Assembly (NCBI GenBank): GCA_025449735.1
Contig: JANWIV010000004.1
Span: forward strand, 1-64,000
Origin: Candidatus Microgenomates bacterium
Lineage (GTDB): Bacteria > Patescibacteriota > Microgenomatia > UBA1406 > HO2-37-13b
Direction of reading: 5' to 3'
Length of the DNA stretch: 64,000 nt
Below, piece after piece: positions 20,311-28,705 of this stretch. Position numbers and translations under genes: made by a program. The notes beneath the pieces are model-generated. The model worked only from the letters and a program-made list of their open reading frames with translations. It had not been told where the DNA came from and searched no databases. The stretch's first letter is position 1; the number at the start of each line of letters is the position of its first letter.

Positions 20311-21348
20311 TTACTGCTCACAATATTCTATCACAACTATTGATAATGGGACAGATTCAATTGGGCTAATTTTCAGATCTTCATAAGCCTTGATGAGCAG
20401 CTTCATAAGAATAGCGATTTCTTTGATGCTAAAATCGAGCTCCTCAAGAAGCCCAGTTTTAATACCATTTTTTGAGAGTAGCAATCGATGGAGGCTATCG
20501 AGCAAGTCTTCAGTTAGTACTTTAAAACTGCCTCCCGCTTGATCGAGCTCTTCAAGGAATGTCAAGGCCTCTTTTTGCTCTTTTTTTTGAAGCAATTTAA
20601 GAAAAGCTAGTTCTGATTTTAGGCTACCGGTAATTTTGTTAAATTCTTCGGCAGTGAGCGCTTTTTGCTCAATGGCTTGCTCAAGGAGTTTGACGCCATC
20701 ACGAAAGGAGCCTTCGGCATGACGGGCAATGAGAGCCAGTAATTCCTCATCGACCTTAATCGCCTCTTGTTTGGCAATACGCTTCATCATTGAGACTAGC
20801 TCTTGTTCCTGCGCTTTGCCAAATTCAATATTAATGCAGCGAGAAATAATCGTTGACGGCAAGGCTTCTTTGTCAGTGGTAGCCAGCACAAACACCGCAT
20901 GAGCCGGAGGCTCCTCAAGAGTCTTCAGAAGGGCTGAAGCGGCTTCGCGGGTCAACATATGCACCTCGTCAATAATATAGACTTTAAAGCGACATGACAC
21001 TGGGCTATAAGCGACCCCCTCAATCAGATCACGAATATCATCAATTTTGCGGTGAGAGGCGGCATCAAGCTCAAAGACGTCGCTGGCGACACCCCGAGTA
21101 ATGCTTTTGCAGGTATCGCATTTGTTACAGGGTTCAAAACTGTTGCCCTTGCCAGCTCGAGCATTTTCCTCACAATTGAGCGATTTGGCAATTACCCTGG
21201 CGGAGCTAGTTTTACCAGTGCCGCGGCTACCAGTCAACAAAAAAGCATGAGAGGGAGTCTTTGCCTCAAGGAGGTTGCCTAGCTTTTCGCGCACCGCCAC
21301 CGAATCTATCTCGGCTATGGTTTGAGGTCGATATTTAAGATAGAGCAT
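20311..21348 (-). CDS. dnaX: DNA polymerase III gamma/tau subunit (short, gamma-like)
   Basis: GSRGTGKTSSARVIAKSLNC, zinc module, YIIDEVHMLT. Confidence 0.95.
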   Translation of the reverse strand: MLYLKYRPQTIAEIDSVAVREKLGNLLEAKTPSHAFLLTGSRGTGKTSSARVIAKSLNCEENARAGKGNSFEPCNKCDTCKSITRGVASDVFELDAASHRKIDDIRDLIEGVAYSPVSCRFKVYIIDEVHMLTREAASALLKTLEEPPAHAVFVLATTDKEALPSTIISRCINIEFGKAQEQELVSMMKRIAKQEAIKVDEELLALIARHAEGSFRDGVKLLEQAIEQKALTAEEFNKITGSLKSELAFLKLLQKKEQKEALTFLEELDQAGGSFKVLTEDLLDSLHRLLLSKNGIKTGLLEELDFSIKEIAILMKLLIKAYEDLKISPIESVPLSIVVIEYCEQ

Positions 21349-21363
21349 AATATAGTGAAAGGT

Positions 21364-21741
21364 TTATTTAAGCAAATTATCAACGCCATGAATCACCAGC
21401 TCAGAAATAGTTGAGTTGACACTACGATCTCTTTCGGTAGCGAGCAATATAGCTTGAGGGTAGCAAATAACCACCTCACCAAGCAGTGACTCCTCCTCTC
21501 CTGACGGCCCGATTCGGTCTTTAGAATAATCAAAAGAAAGCACTGGGTGCACGACATCACTTTTGGCAAAATCTTTTGAGATTGTCTTCATTGCCCGCAT
21601 GCCGACAAAAATTATATTAATATTAGGTCGATCTTGAATCATCTTTTTTGTAAGATGACCCGTTACTTCCGACTTAAGAGATTGTTTGTCGACGATATAG
21701 CGCGATGGAGAAATAATTCTTATCATATTAGTGCGATTCAT
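21364..21741 (-). CDS. ybeY: YbeY-like rRNA maturation factor with C-terminal zinc motif truncated
   Basis: HPVLSFDYS..LLGEVVICYPQAI..ISELVIHGVDNLLK*. Confidence 0.65.
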   Translation of the reverse strand: MNRTNMIRIISPSRYIVDKQSLKSEVTGHLTKKMIQDRPNINIIFVGMRAMKTISKDFAKSDVVHPVLSFDYSKDRIGPSGEEESLLGEVVICYPQAILLATERDRSVNSTISELVIHGVDNLLK

Positions 21742-21925
21742 ATCGCCTTTGCTGAGCTCGGCGTTTCGCTTTATCTCGTTTCTTTTCTTTCTTCATTTCC
21801 GATGGCTTTTTAAAAAACATTTTTTTGCTTACATCAAAAGCAATATTTTCCTCTTTAGTGAGGCGAGTAAAGCGGCGCAATAACCGGTCAGTCGATTCTC
21901 CCTTTTTTTTCTGTACAACGACCAT
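21728..21925 (-). CDS. rpsU: 30S ribosomal protein S21
   Basis: VVVQKKKGESTDRLLRRFTRLTKEENI..; basic tail. Confidence 0.88.
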   Translation of the reverse strand: MVVVQKKKGESTDRLLRRFTRLTKEENIAFDVSKKMFFKKPSEMKKEKKRDKAKRRAQQRRYESH

Positions 21926-22054
21926 AATTGAGTCATACACCTCCTTCTTTAAGACAAAAAATAGCCAAATCAATAAAAAATGTCAACTCTTTTTGTCAGC
22001 TCTATTATAGATTTTTTTGAGCGAAATTACAATGACCTAATTTGATCCTTTTCC

Positions 22055-22894
22055 CTATAGATCGCGGATAATCTTAAGCAGTGAGCGAATGGTTAGTTTA
22101 CTTGCGATATATTGCGGATTGGTAGCGGAACCGTTTAAGAGCATTTTCCCACTGACATGATAAAACCAAGTGGCGTCGGGGTCTTTTTTTAGTACGGTCT
22201 CATAGATTTTTTTTAAATCATGTTTATTATCCGGTCTTAGCTTTATTCTGACTGAACCATTATGAGCATACTTTTGCACCGTCAAATCATAGCCCTTTTT
22301 TTGCGCCAGGCGGCTGACATCAGAATTATCGCTTTCAATAAGAAGCGTTTTGCCCCAACTACTTTCAAAAATATAGCCTTGATTAAGCTCTTCCTCGGCA
22401 GAAACTTTTTTAGTAAATACGATAAGTACGGCTTCGAGCAACTGTTGGCCTAAGGTCACCAATTGCGAATCATTGCCAAGATTATTTTTAAGGCCATCGA
22501 TGAGATTGTTTAGTTGAAAGTCATAAATGTCAGCATCAGGCTCAGGATAATAAATCTCTTTAAAATGATCAATATCACAAACATAAGCGACAATACGCCT
22601 CAGTGGAGCGACTGCTTTTGGTTTGATAAGTTTATTTTTTTTCAAGTGTTTGAAAACTAGCTCGGCGGCACAGGTATCGGCTTTGCTTTGGTGATGGTCA
22701 AAACGCCCAAAGCCAGTGTCGACGTGGATGATATCCTCATCACTGTCAATGGCCGCATGGTCAAGAGTAGTGCCAGAGGGGACAAATCGGACTACTGCCT
22801 CTTCCCAGTCGGGTAAGTATTTTTTTATCAGCCATACTGAAGATATCGCATCTAGGTCTGGTGAGATATGGGTGACAATGATTTTATCGGTCAT
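22055..22894 (-). CDS. DHH-like phosphoesterase-type protein
   Basis: THISPDLDAISSVWL...HVDTGFGRFDHHQSKADTCAAELVF. Confidence 0.75.
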   Translation of the reverse strand: MTDKIIVTHISPDLDAISSVWLIKKYLPDWEEAVVRFVPSGTTLDHAAIDSDEDIIHVDTGFGRFDHHQSKADTCAAELVFKHLKKNKLIKPKAVAPLRRIVAYVCDIDHFKEIYYPEPDADIYDFQLNNLIDGLKNNLGNDSQLVTLGQQLLEAVLIVFTKKVSAEEELNQGYIFESSWGKTLLIESDNSDVSRLAQKKGYDLTVQKYAHNGSVRIKLRPDNKHDLKKIYETVLKKDPDATWFYHVSGKMLLNGSATNPQYIASKLTIRSLLKIIRDL

Positions 22895-23011
22895 TATCTT
22901 CTTATTATATCATCGGAGACGCTAAACTTGAGTAATACTCTGGGAAAATAATGCTTCACAATCAAATGTCGATTTCAATATGTTTATGATGTTGTCTGAT
23001 ATGTTTATGAC

Positions 23012-23029
23012 CGAATGTTTAAACATTTG
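23012..23029. promoter_or_regulatory. palindromic operator-like site upstream of TrpR-like gene
   Basis: CGAATGTTTAAACATTTG. Confidence 0.6.
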
Positions 23030-23064
23030 ACTATAAATAGATCAATTGGTAGTGTTAAGTAATA

Positions 23065-23502
23065 ATGGTACAGATTTCACGTCGCAAAATTGACTCTAGA
23101 GTTTGGGATAAAATGTTTTATCTTTTCTTCGAAATTCTTGGTAAAAAGCAATCAAGAAATGATTTTGATGGATTAATATCAGGAGTACTTTCAGAAACAG
23201 AGCGAATTGTAATCGCGAAACGCATCACTATTTGCTACTTGCTCGTTAAAGGAATTGATACCAATTCTATTTGCGATTTGATTAAAGTAACTCGAGCCAC
23301 CGTTGCCAAGAGTTCTATAATGCTTTCGGCCAATCCTCTATTAAAGAAACTTTACCAGAGAAATATTAGAAATGAACGGGTTCGTGATTTATTTGTTGAG
23401 CTGTTAGCAGATATGTATGGTCCTGGTAATTATGGTGCCAATTGGAAAGTGACTTTGGAGGTAAAGAAAAGTATCCAAAAGAAGAAACAAACTGGAATTT
23501 AA
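23065..23502 (+). CDS. TrpR/YerC-like DNA-binding regulator
   Basis: LSETERIVIAKRITICYLLVKGIDTNSICDLIKVTRATVAKSS helix-turn-helix. Confidence 0.8.
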   Translation: MVQISRRKIDSRVWDKMFYLFFEILGKKQSRNDFDGLISGVLSETERIVIAKRITICYLLVKGIDTNSICDLIKVTRATVAKSSIMLSANPLLKKLYQRNIRNERVRDLFVELLADMYGPGNYGANWKVTLEVKKSIQKKKQTGI

Positions 23503-23522
23503 TTGATATATTTTGATACATA

Positions 23523-23552
23523 TATAATCGAATGTTTAAACATTCGATTATA
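23523..23552. promoter_or_regulatory. perfect 30-bp palindrome downstream of TrpR-like gene
   Basis: TATAATCGAATGTTTAAACATTCGATTATA; shares GAATGTTTAAACATT core with the upstream site. Confidence 0.65.
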
Positions 23553-23667
23553 AGTAGGTCAGGTTGGGAAGAATTGGGTATAAGGAATTAAAAATATAAC
23601 AATATAAAGAGGTATGAGATGGTAAAGGTGGAATTGTCTCTATGAGACAAGATTAAACTCTTTTTAG

Positions 23668-23718
23668 GCAAAAAAAAGGGCACGGGTGGGTCGCCTGTTG
23701 GCGTCCCCCCGTGCCCAA
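23668..23718 (-). terminator. intrinsic terminator of the GC-rich minus-strand operon
   Basis: minus strand GGGCACGGGGGGACGCC..GGCGACCCACCCGTGCCCTTTTTTTT. Confidence 0.85.
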
Positions 23719-23727
23719 AAGTCCGCC

Positions 23728-24078
23728 CTATTCGGGCGGGGTCTGTACTGACACATCTGCAGTTGTCGCATCTTGGTTTGGTTCAATCGGGATGAAACGT
23801 AGGTCGATCTTGCTGTAAGCTGTACCTTTTTCGACCATCACATCCCAGCCAACTCGTCGGAACCGTTCGGCAAGCTCTTCTGCGAGTCGATGGTTCCACA
23901 TTAGTGAGCTAGTAAGGCTTGTTAGCTCACGATCAGACTGCAGGACAATCGGTGACTTCAAATCAAGGTAATGCGCATATCTCAGTAGGTATTCATTGAC
24001 CAGTTTTTCAGCTCTATCTAAAAGCTCAAACCGATCGATATATCGCCCAGAACGAACTTCATCAGGTGTTATGGCCAT
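23728..24078 (-). CDS. hypothetical protein (GC-rich island)
   Basis: 116 aa ORF; upstream GAGAG. Confidence 0.7.
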   Translation of the reverse strand: MAITPDEVRSGRYIDRFELLDRAEKLVNEYLLRYAHYLDLKSPIVLQSDRELTSLTSSLMWNHRLAEELAERFRRVGWDVMVEKGTAYSKIDLRFIPIEPNQDATTADVSVQTPPE

Positions 24079-24108
24079 GGTGACTCTCTTTCGATGGATG
24101 CTACTTGG

Positions 24109-24726
24109 CTAGAATGGTTTTGGGCCGGCCATCGCTGCTAGTTGCTCGTCAGTGAAGCCGTAGCTGCGGTAGTTGCCGTGGCAATGGGCGCACTGGGAGT
24201 CGAGACCCATAACCGTCTGTCGACCTTCGATACAATGAGGACAGAGCGTGTACATCTGCGCTTGGGCGATGTCATTGGACTCGCGCCGACGATCGGCTTC
24301 GAGCTGACTGAGTCCGATGATGACGTCAATCAGCATGTTGGCGATTGTCTCATCAGCCCGGCCTTTGATGCCCGAGCAGGCGACGCTGATACCAGCATGA
24401 TGTGCCGCTCCGCTATAGAGCAGTTCGCCATCTTGCAGGAGATGTGGGGTCATGTAGACGATTTCGCTTGAGGAGCGCTTTTCACGCTCAACAAGCCTGA
24501 GCTTGTGGGCGGCGATGATCCCAAAGTTCTTCAGTTCTCCCCAATTTGATTCCCACGCTGTCCATTCACCGAATAGCCCCGCGACGAAGCTGTCGATCCC
24601 TGGGGCGTTAACGAGTACTTCCACCCACTTTGGGCCCCAGTTGGCACCTTCGGTTGCGATGAGCCGCTCTGCGGCGGGCCTGACGATTTCAATGGCTTGT
24701 TCGACAAGCGCTCGTGTGATGAGCAT
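24109..24726 (-). CDS. hypothetical protein with CPHC/CAHC zinc ribbon (GC-rich island)
   Basis: 205 aa ORF; CPHCIEGRQTVMGLDSQCAHC; upstream GGAG. Confidence 0.75.
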   Translation of the reverse strand: MLITRALVEQAIEIVRPAAERLIATEGANWGPKWVEVLVNAPGIDSFVAGLFGEWTAWESNWGELKNFGIIAAHKLRLVEREKRSSSEIVYMTPHLLQDGELLYSGAAHHAGISVACSGIKGRADETIANMLIDVIIGLSQLEADRRRESNDIAQAQMYTLCPHCIEGRQTVMGLDSQCAHCHGNYRSYGFTDEQLAAMAGPKPF

Positions 24727-24762
24727 GGTGCTTCTCCATTTCGAAGCGTGTGAGGAAGACTT

Positions 24763-25098
24763 CTAGATCCACATGTCGTCCAAGGATTCTCGATGAGCAT
24801 ACCAATTCTTGCGGCAGTCATCGAAATGCCTCAGTTGCCGACGGGAGAGCTCTCTTCGCGGATGTGGGCCGATTGGACCTTTAATGGCTCCAAATCGGCA
24901 ACGGTCAAAGTCTCTGGCGATAAGACTCAGATCGGAGTCACCTTCGACACGAACCTTCCAGTCTCCGATTTTGACCTGAATGCGACACCCCAAAACTCTA
25001 GCCACCTGAATCGCTTGAACTAGCGTTTCGGTGAGCGAGGTACGAGGTTCTAGTTCAACCTCATAGACCCCTCTGCCTACATGGCGGATCTTGACCAT
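24763..25098 (-). CDS. hypothetical protein (GC-rich island)
   Basis: 111 aa ORF; upstream GGAG. Confidence 0.7.
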   Translation of the reverse strand: MVKIRHVGRGVYEVELEPRTSLTETLVQAIQVARVLGCRIQVKIGDWKVRVEGDSDLSLIARDFDRCRFGAIKGPIGPHPRRELSRRQLRHFDDCRKNWYAHRESLDDMWI

Positions 25099-25254
25099 TA
25101 TTGGCTACTCCGATCTTGTCGTTGCAAGGGAGTTGATAACGGAACCACCCGTCTCCGACTTTCGTCAGAGCCTCGCATATGCGAGTTTGGGATATTTAAT
25201 TGGGTTCGTTCTCTATTTCCCCCGGACAGTGCCACCTTTGAAGATGACACCGGA

Positions 25255-25509
25255 TCAGACGTAGATTTCGGTTGGTAGACCCGCTGGGTTAATGGCGCGC
25301 GCGGTAAACCGGGCGGCGTCATTCATATCGCAACCACGAAAACCTATCAAGAACCAAGCGTGCTTGACAATCTTGATCTCGCTATAGCCTTGGGCGGTTA
25401 GCGTGCGGATAGCAACATCCTCGCTAGCGAAGATGCCTCGCCCGCCCCACAAAAGGGGGGAGCAAACGATGAGCAATATCACCAACCACTCGACGATTTG
25501 ACCTTTCAC
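25255..25509 (-). CDS. small membrane protein, GTG start (GC-rich island)
   Basis: 84 aa ORF, N-terminal TM; upstream GGAG. Confidence 0.65.
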   Translation of the reverse strand: MKGQIVEWLVILLIVCSPLLWGGRGIFASEDVAIRTLTAQGYSEIKIVKHAWFLIGFRGCDMNDAARFTARAINPAGLPTEIYV

Positions 25510-25547
25510 GTTGATTCTCCGTTTCTAGTATGTAAGCAGGAGTTGAT

Positions 25548-25706
25548 CTAATTTACGGATCTGATATGAAGATACAAAGCGATACTTAGCAATATAAGCG
25601 TAAACCAGCCTTCGAATTGTTGAATGGGTGGATGCATAACCACTGCACCAACCAACCAACCAATCGAAATGCAAAGTGTCAGTGTGAGTTTAGACCGTCG
25701 AGTCAT
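25548..25706 (-). CDS. 52 aa two-TM protein not in the supplied ORF track
   Basis: MTRRSKLTLTLCISIGWLVGAVVMHPPIQQFEGWFTLILLSIALYLHIRSVN; GGGAG seven nt upstream of ATG. Confidence 0.65.
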   Translation of the reverse strand: MTRRSKLTLTLCISIGWLVGAVVMHPPIQQFEGWFTLILLSIALYLHIRSVN

Positions 25707-25742
25707 TTTATTCTCCCGTGTTTTACTAGATTAGATAGCGGC

Positions 25743-26231
25743 TTAGAACAGCTGCGATGCCACAAGTGCCATCATACCGACTCCGCCGGCAAGGCCAGCG
25801 GCAACCATCAGTTGGGTGACTAGTCTAAGTGCGACATAGTCGGGTCGGTTGACCCGGTCCATGAGGATCAGATGCTTGTTGCGTTCAACTCGGTTGGACC
25901 GGCATTTGTCGCAGTCTGGATCGTGAACGAGGTAGTTCGTCTGATTCCATGTGCCGTCGTCACTGTAGGGGACGATCCCCTTATCCGCCAGTGAAGCCTC
26001 GCCCATCATTGGGCGATTATTGATTTGATATTCAATCGAGACCCACCATGTTCCCATCGATTCCTGATATGGAGCGCTGTTGATGGTGAATCCTATGCCT
26101 CTTTGATTACTAATTGTTGGAATGTAACGGTGGCCAATCTTGAGCTCGTCTGGGCTCAAGACTTGATTCGGCCAGGTAGGCCGAAGTAGCGAAGTCGGGC
26201 TTGGATTTTTATCAATAATCTCGTAACTCAT
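25743..26231 (-). CDS. hypothetical protein with C-terminal TM (first gene of GC-rich operon)
   Basis: start reassigned to MSYEIIDKNPSP with GCGGAG upstream; CDKC pair. Confidence 0.7.
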   Translation of the reverse strand: MSYEIIDKNPSPTSLLRPTWPNQVLSPDELKIGHRYIPTISNQRGIGFTINSAPYQESMGTWWVSIEYQINNRPMMGEASLADKGIVPYSDDGTWNQTNYLVHDPDCDKCRSNRVERNKHLILMDRVNRPDYVALRLVTQLMVAAGLAGGVGMMALVASQLF

Positions 26232-26291
26232 TAGGTTTTCTCCGCGATGAATTCTACCCCGAATGGATAGCGTGGTGGGGACAATTTTATT

Positions 26292-26350
26292 GTCATTCTC
26301 GTGAAAACGGGAATCTATAATAATGGATCCCGTATCAAGTACGGGATGAC
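26292..26350. repeat. two-hairpin GTCAT...ATGAC element
   Basis: GTCATTCTCG..CGGGAATCTATAATAATGGATCCCGTATCAAGTACGGGATGAC. Confidence 0.8.
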
Positions 26351-26395
26351 AAAAGCCCACAACGCTATCCACTCAAGGATTTTTTTATACAACTG

Positions 26396-26573
26396 CAAAT
26401 TGTCAAGGTGCGTTCCCGACAGTGATGTCGGGGAGCACCGCACCCGCCAGCAATCGCTCCGTAAGCCGCAGCGTAAATATGCTAAGGCGCACGGTAAGAT
26501 GCGGTGGGAAAGTGCTTTGTTATTTTGTCCAAAATCACATACAGACAGCAATTGTCTGAATTTGATTTTGAGC
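26396..26573 (-). ncRNA. candidate structured RNA or leader upstream of the GC-rich operon
   Basis: promoter TTGAAA-N17-TATAAT just upstream; nested stems GTGCT/AGCAC, CAAAATCA/TGATTTTG, CACCGCA/TGCGGTG, CCCGACA/TGTCGGG; no convincing ORF. Confidence 0.4.
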
Positions 26574-26579
26574 ACAACA

Positions 26580-26608
26580 ATTATACTCCCCTGCTATAGG
26601 ATTTTCAA
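26580..26608 (-). promoter_or_regulatory. sigma70-like promoter
   Basis: minus strand TTGAAA (26603-26608), 17-nt spacer, TATAAT (26580-26585). Confidence 0.55.
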
Positions 26609-26687
26609 CTTAGCTTAGTTTCTTAGATTCTGATAGAAAGAGCTAAATAGGAGATTCTTCACTGGCGTTCAGAATGACATAAAGGGG

Positions 26688-27932
26688 TTAGATAACATAG
26701 GCGTCTTTGAGGTGCTTGACAACCTCAGGAACTGAGAACATTCGTGTTTTCTCATCGATCCTAAGTTTCCATTCGACCTGGTCCCCGGTTCGATCTGATA
26801 CCAGTAGCCGAATTGGTACACCAATGAGATCAGAGACCACTAATTTCTCACCGGCGCTGACTTCGCTTCGATCATCATAAAGCACGCTTATTCCTTCGCT
26901 TTGAAGAGTTCTATAGATTAGATCAGCAAATTTACTATCGTCTCTGACCAAATTAACTAAATGCGCATGAAAAGGAGCGACGCTGGTTGGCCAAATAATA
27001 CCATTTTTGTCATTATTAACCTCAACAATAGCACCCAAGAGCCGACTGGTACCAATTCCATAACAACCCATATGCGGGCTAACCGGTCGACCCTGCTCAT
27101 CCTTGAATTTAACCTTGAAATCATCGGAGAAACGAGTACCGAGATCAAAAATATTGCCAATTTCAATGGCGCGACCTTCCTTGATTTCCTCACCACATTT
27201 GGGGCATTTGGTCAGTTTGGTCGTCAATACCTCGGCATTTTGGGCGAAATCACAAGCCGCGCAATAAATCAAGTCAACCTCACCGGCCTCAGTCAAGACA
27301 TTGAATTCATGTGAAAACTTTTTGGTAAAATCCCCACCTGAGGCTTCTGTCATTTTGACATCTTCAAAACCAAGTTCAGTAAAGATTTTTTGATAAGCGA
27401 CAATGACCTTTTTATAATATTCTTCAAAATCGAGGTTATCGGCGTGAAAAGAATAAAGATCTTTCATTCTAAATTCTCTCCCCCGCAAAATACCGGATTT
27501 GGCTCGCGCCTCATCACGGAATTTAGTGCCGATTTGATAAAGTCCCAGTGGCAAATCCTTATGAGTCTGGATATATTTGGCGGCGAGCGGGGTGACGATC
27601 TCTTCATGACTCGGACCCAAGCCATATTCTTTGTCATGACGGGATTGAACCTTAAACAGGACATCAAAACTATCCCAACGCTTTGTTTGTAGCCAATGGT
27701 CTTTGGGGTGCAGGCTAGGGAGCGATACCTCCAAAGCGCCAAGGGAGTTCATATGAGTGCGAACAATATCTTCGATTTTGTTAAGAACAGCAAGCCCAGG
27801 TGGCAAGTAAGAATATAAACCACTAGCGACCGGGTCGATAAAACCGGCCTTGATCAGTAGTTCATGGCTTCGGCTATCAAACTCTTTGCCAGTTTGAGTA
27901 ATGGTTTTAATGTAATCAGTTGAAATTTTCAT
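26688..27932 (-). CDS. proS: prolyl-tRNA synthetase, short form
   Basis: GLYSYLPPGLAVLNKIEDIVRTHMNSLGA..., FRDEARAKSGILRGREFRMKDLYSF. Confidence 0.93.
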   Translation of the reverse strand: MKISTDYIKTITQTGKEFDSRSHELLIKAGFIDPVASGLYSYLPPGLAVLNKIEDIVRTHMNSLGALEVSLPSLHPKDHWLQTKRWDSFDVLFKVQSRHDKEYGLGPSHEEIVTPLAAKYIQTHKDLPLGLYQIGTKFRDEARAKSGILRGREFRMKDLYSFHADNLDFEEYYKKVIVAYQKIFTELGFEDVKMTEASGGDFTKKFSHEFNVLTEAGEVDLIYCAACDFAQNAEVLTTKLTKCPKCGEEIKEGRAIEIGNIFDLGTRFSDDFKVKFKDEQGRPVSPHMGCYGIGTSRLLGAIVEVNNDKNGIIWPTSVAPFHAHLVNLVRDDSKFADLIYRTLQSEGISVLYDDRSEVSAGEKLVVSDLIGVPIRLLVSDRTGDQVEWKLRIDEKTRMFSVPEVVKHLKDAYVI

Positions 27933-27945
27933 AATTATATTGTTC

Positions 27946-27971
27946 GTCATCCCGTACTTGATACGGGATCC
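27946..27971. repeat. half-element of the GTCAT family
   Basis: GTCATCCCGTACTTGATACGGGATCC. Confidence 0.75.
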
Positions 27972-28030
27972 AGTCAACCTCACATTTACAATTTTTGGTG
28001 CCTGAGTTACGGGTCAAGAATCCTACCTTT

Positions 28031-28095
28031 GTCATTCTGAATTTATTTCAGAATCTATGTAAATTGTTTAGATGCTGAAACTAGTTCAGCATGAC
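28031..28095. repeat. two-hairpin GTCAT...ATGAC element
   Basis: GTCATTCTGAATTTATTTCAGAATCTATG...AGATGCTGAAACTAGTTCAGCATGAC. Confidence 0.8.
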
Positions 28096-28133
28096 AAAAA
28101 CATGATATTGCCGCGCTTAGCTCGCAATGACGG

Positions 28134-28697
28134 TCATACCGATTTCTTCCACCCCAAAGTATCAAGCACTTTGCCAACAGTTTCATTGGGTCCGGTCCCA
28201 TAGGTATCAATGACGATATGAAAATATTTTCGATCCCAAAAATCGGTATTTCCATATAGCGCGCGCCATTTTTCAATATTTTCACCTTCTCTTTGTTTGA
28301 TAAATTTCTGAGCTTGTTTGATGCTTAGTTTGTCGCGAAAAGCAACTCGGTCAATTCTGACTGCTTCACTGGAGCAGACTAGTAGCACTCTAAGCACCCC
28401 TTCCATCTCTCGAGCCACATAACCGGCAAGCCAGGCCTCATATATTAAATGGGGTTCATCTCTGAGCATGTCAAGCGTCATCTTTTCAATTTCTCGCTCA
28501 TGGTCGTCGCTTCTCATCATTGAGCCGTGTTCATATTCAAGCCGATTGTGTTCGCGATCATACTGACGCTGAATCTCCCCCGCATTAATATATTTCCAAC
28601 CTAGGGTGTCTTTTAGGCTTCGACTCAAAGTCGAGGTGCCGGTTGCGACTTTGCCTGAGACCGCTATAGAATGAAATTTAAGGTTATTGTCTGACAT
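28134..28697 (-). CDS. cytidylate kinase-like P-loop protein
   Basis: SGKVATGTSTLSRSLKDTLGWKYINAGEIQR. Confidence 0.75.
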   Translation of the reverse strand: MSDNNLKFHSIAVSGKVATGTSTLSRSLKDTLGWKYINAGEIQRQYDREHNRLEYEHGSMMRSDDHEREIEKMTLDMLRDEPHLIYEAWLAGYVAREMEGVLRVLLVCSSEAVRIDRVAFRDKLSIKQAQKFIKQREGENIEKWRALYGNTDFWDRKYFHIVIDTYGTGPNETVGKVLDTLGWKKSV

Positions 28698-28705
28698 AAA
28701 CGTAA

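Noticed and set aside
26315-26618. Overlapping ORFs across the structured region
   Set aside because: Both strands open by chance over palindromes; no ribosome site and no protein-like composition.
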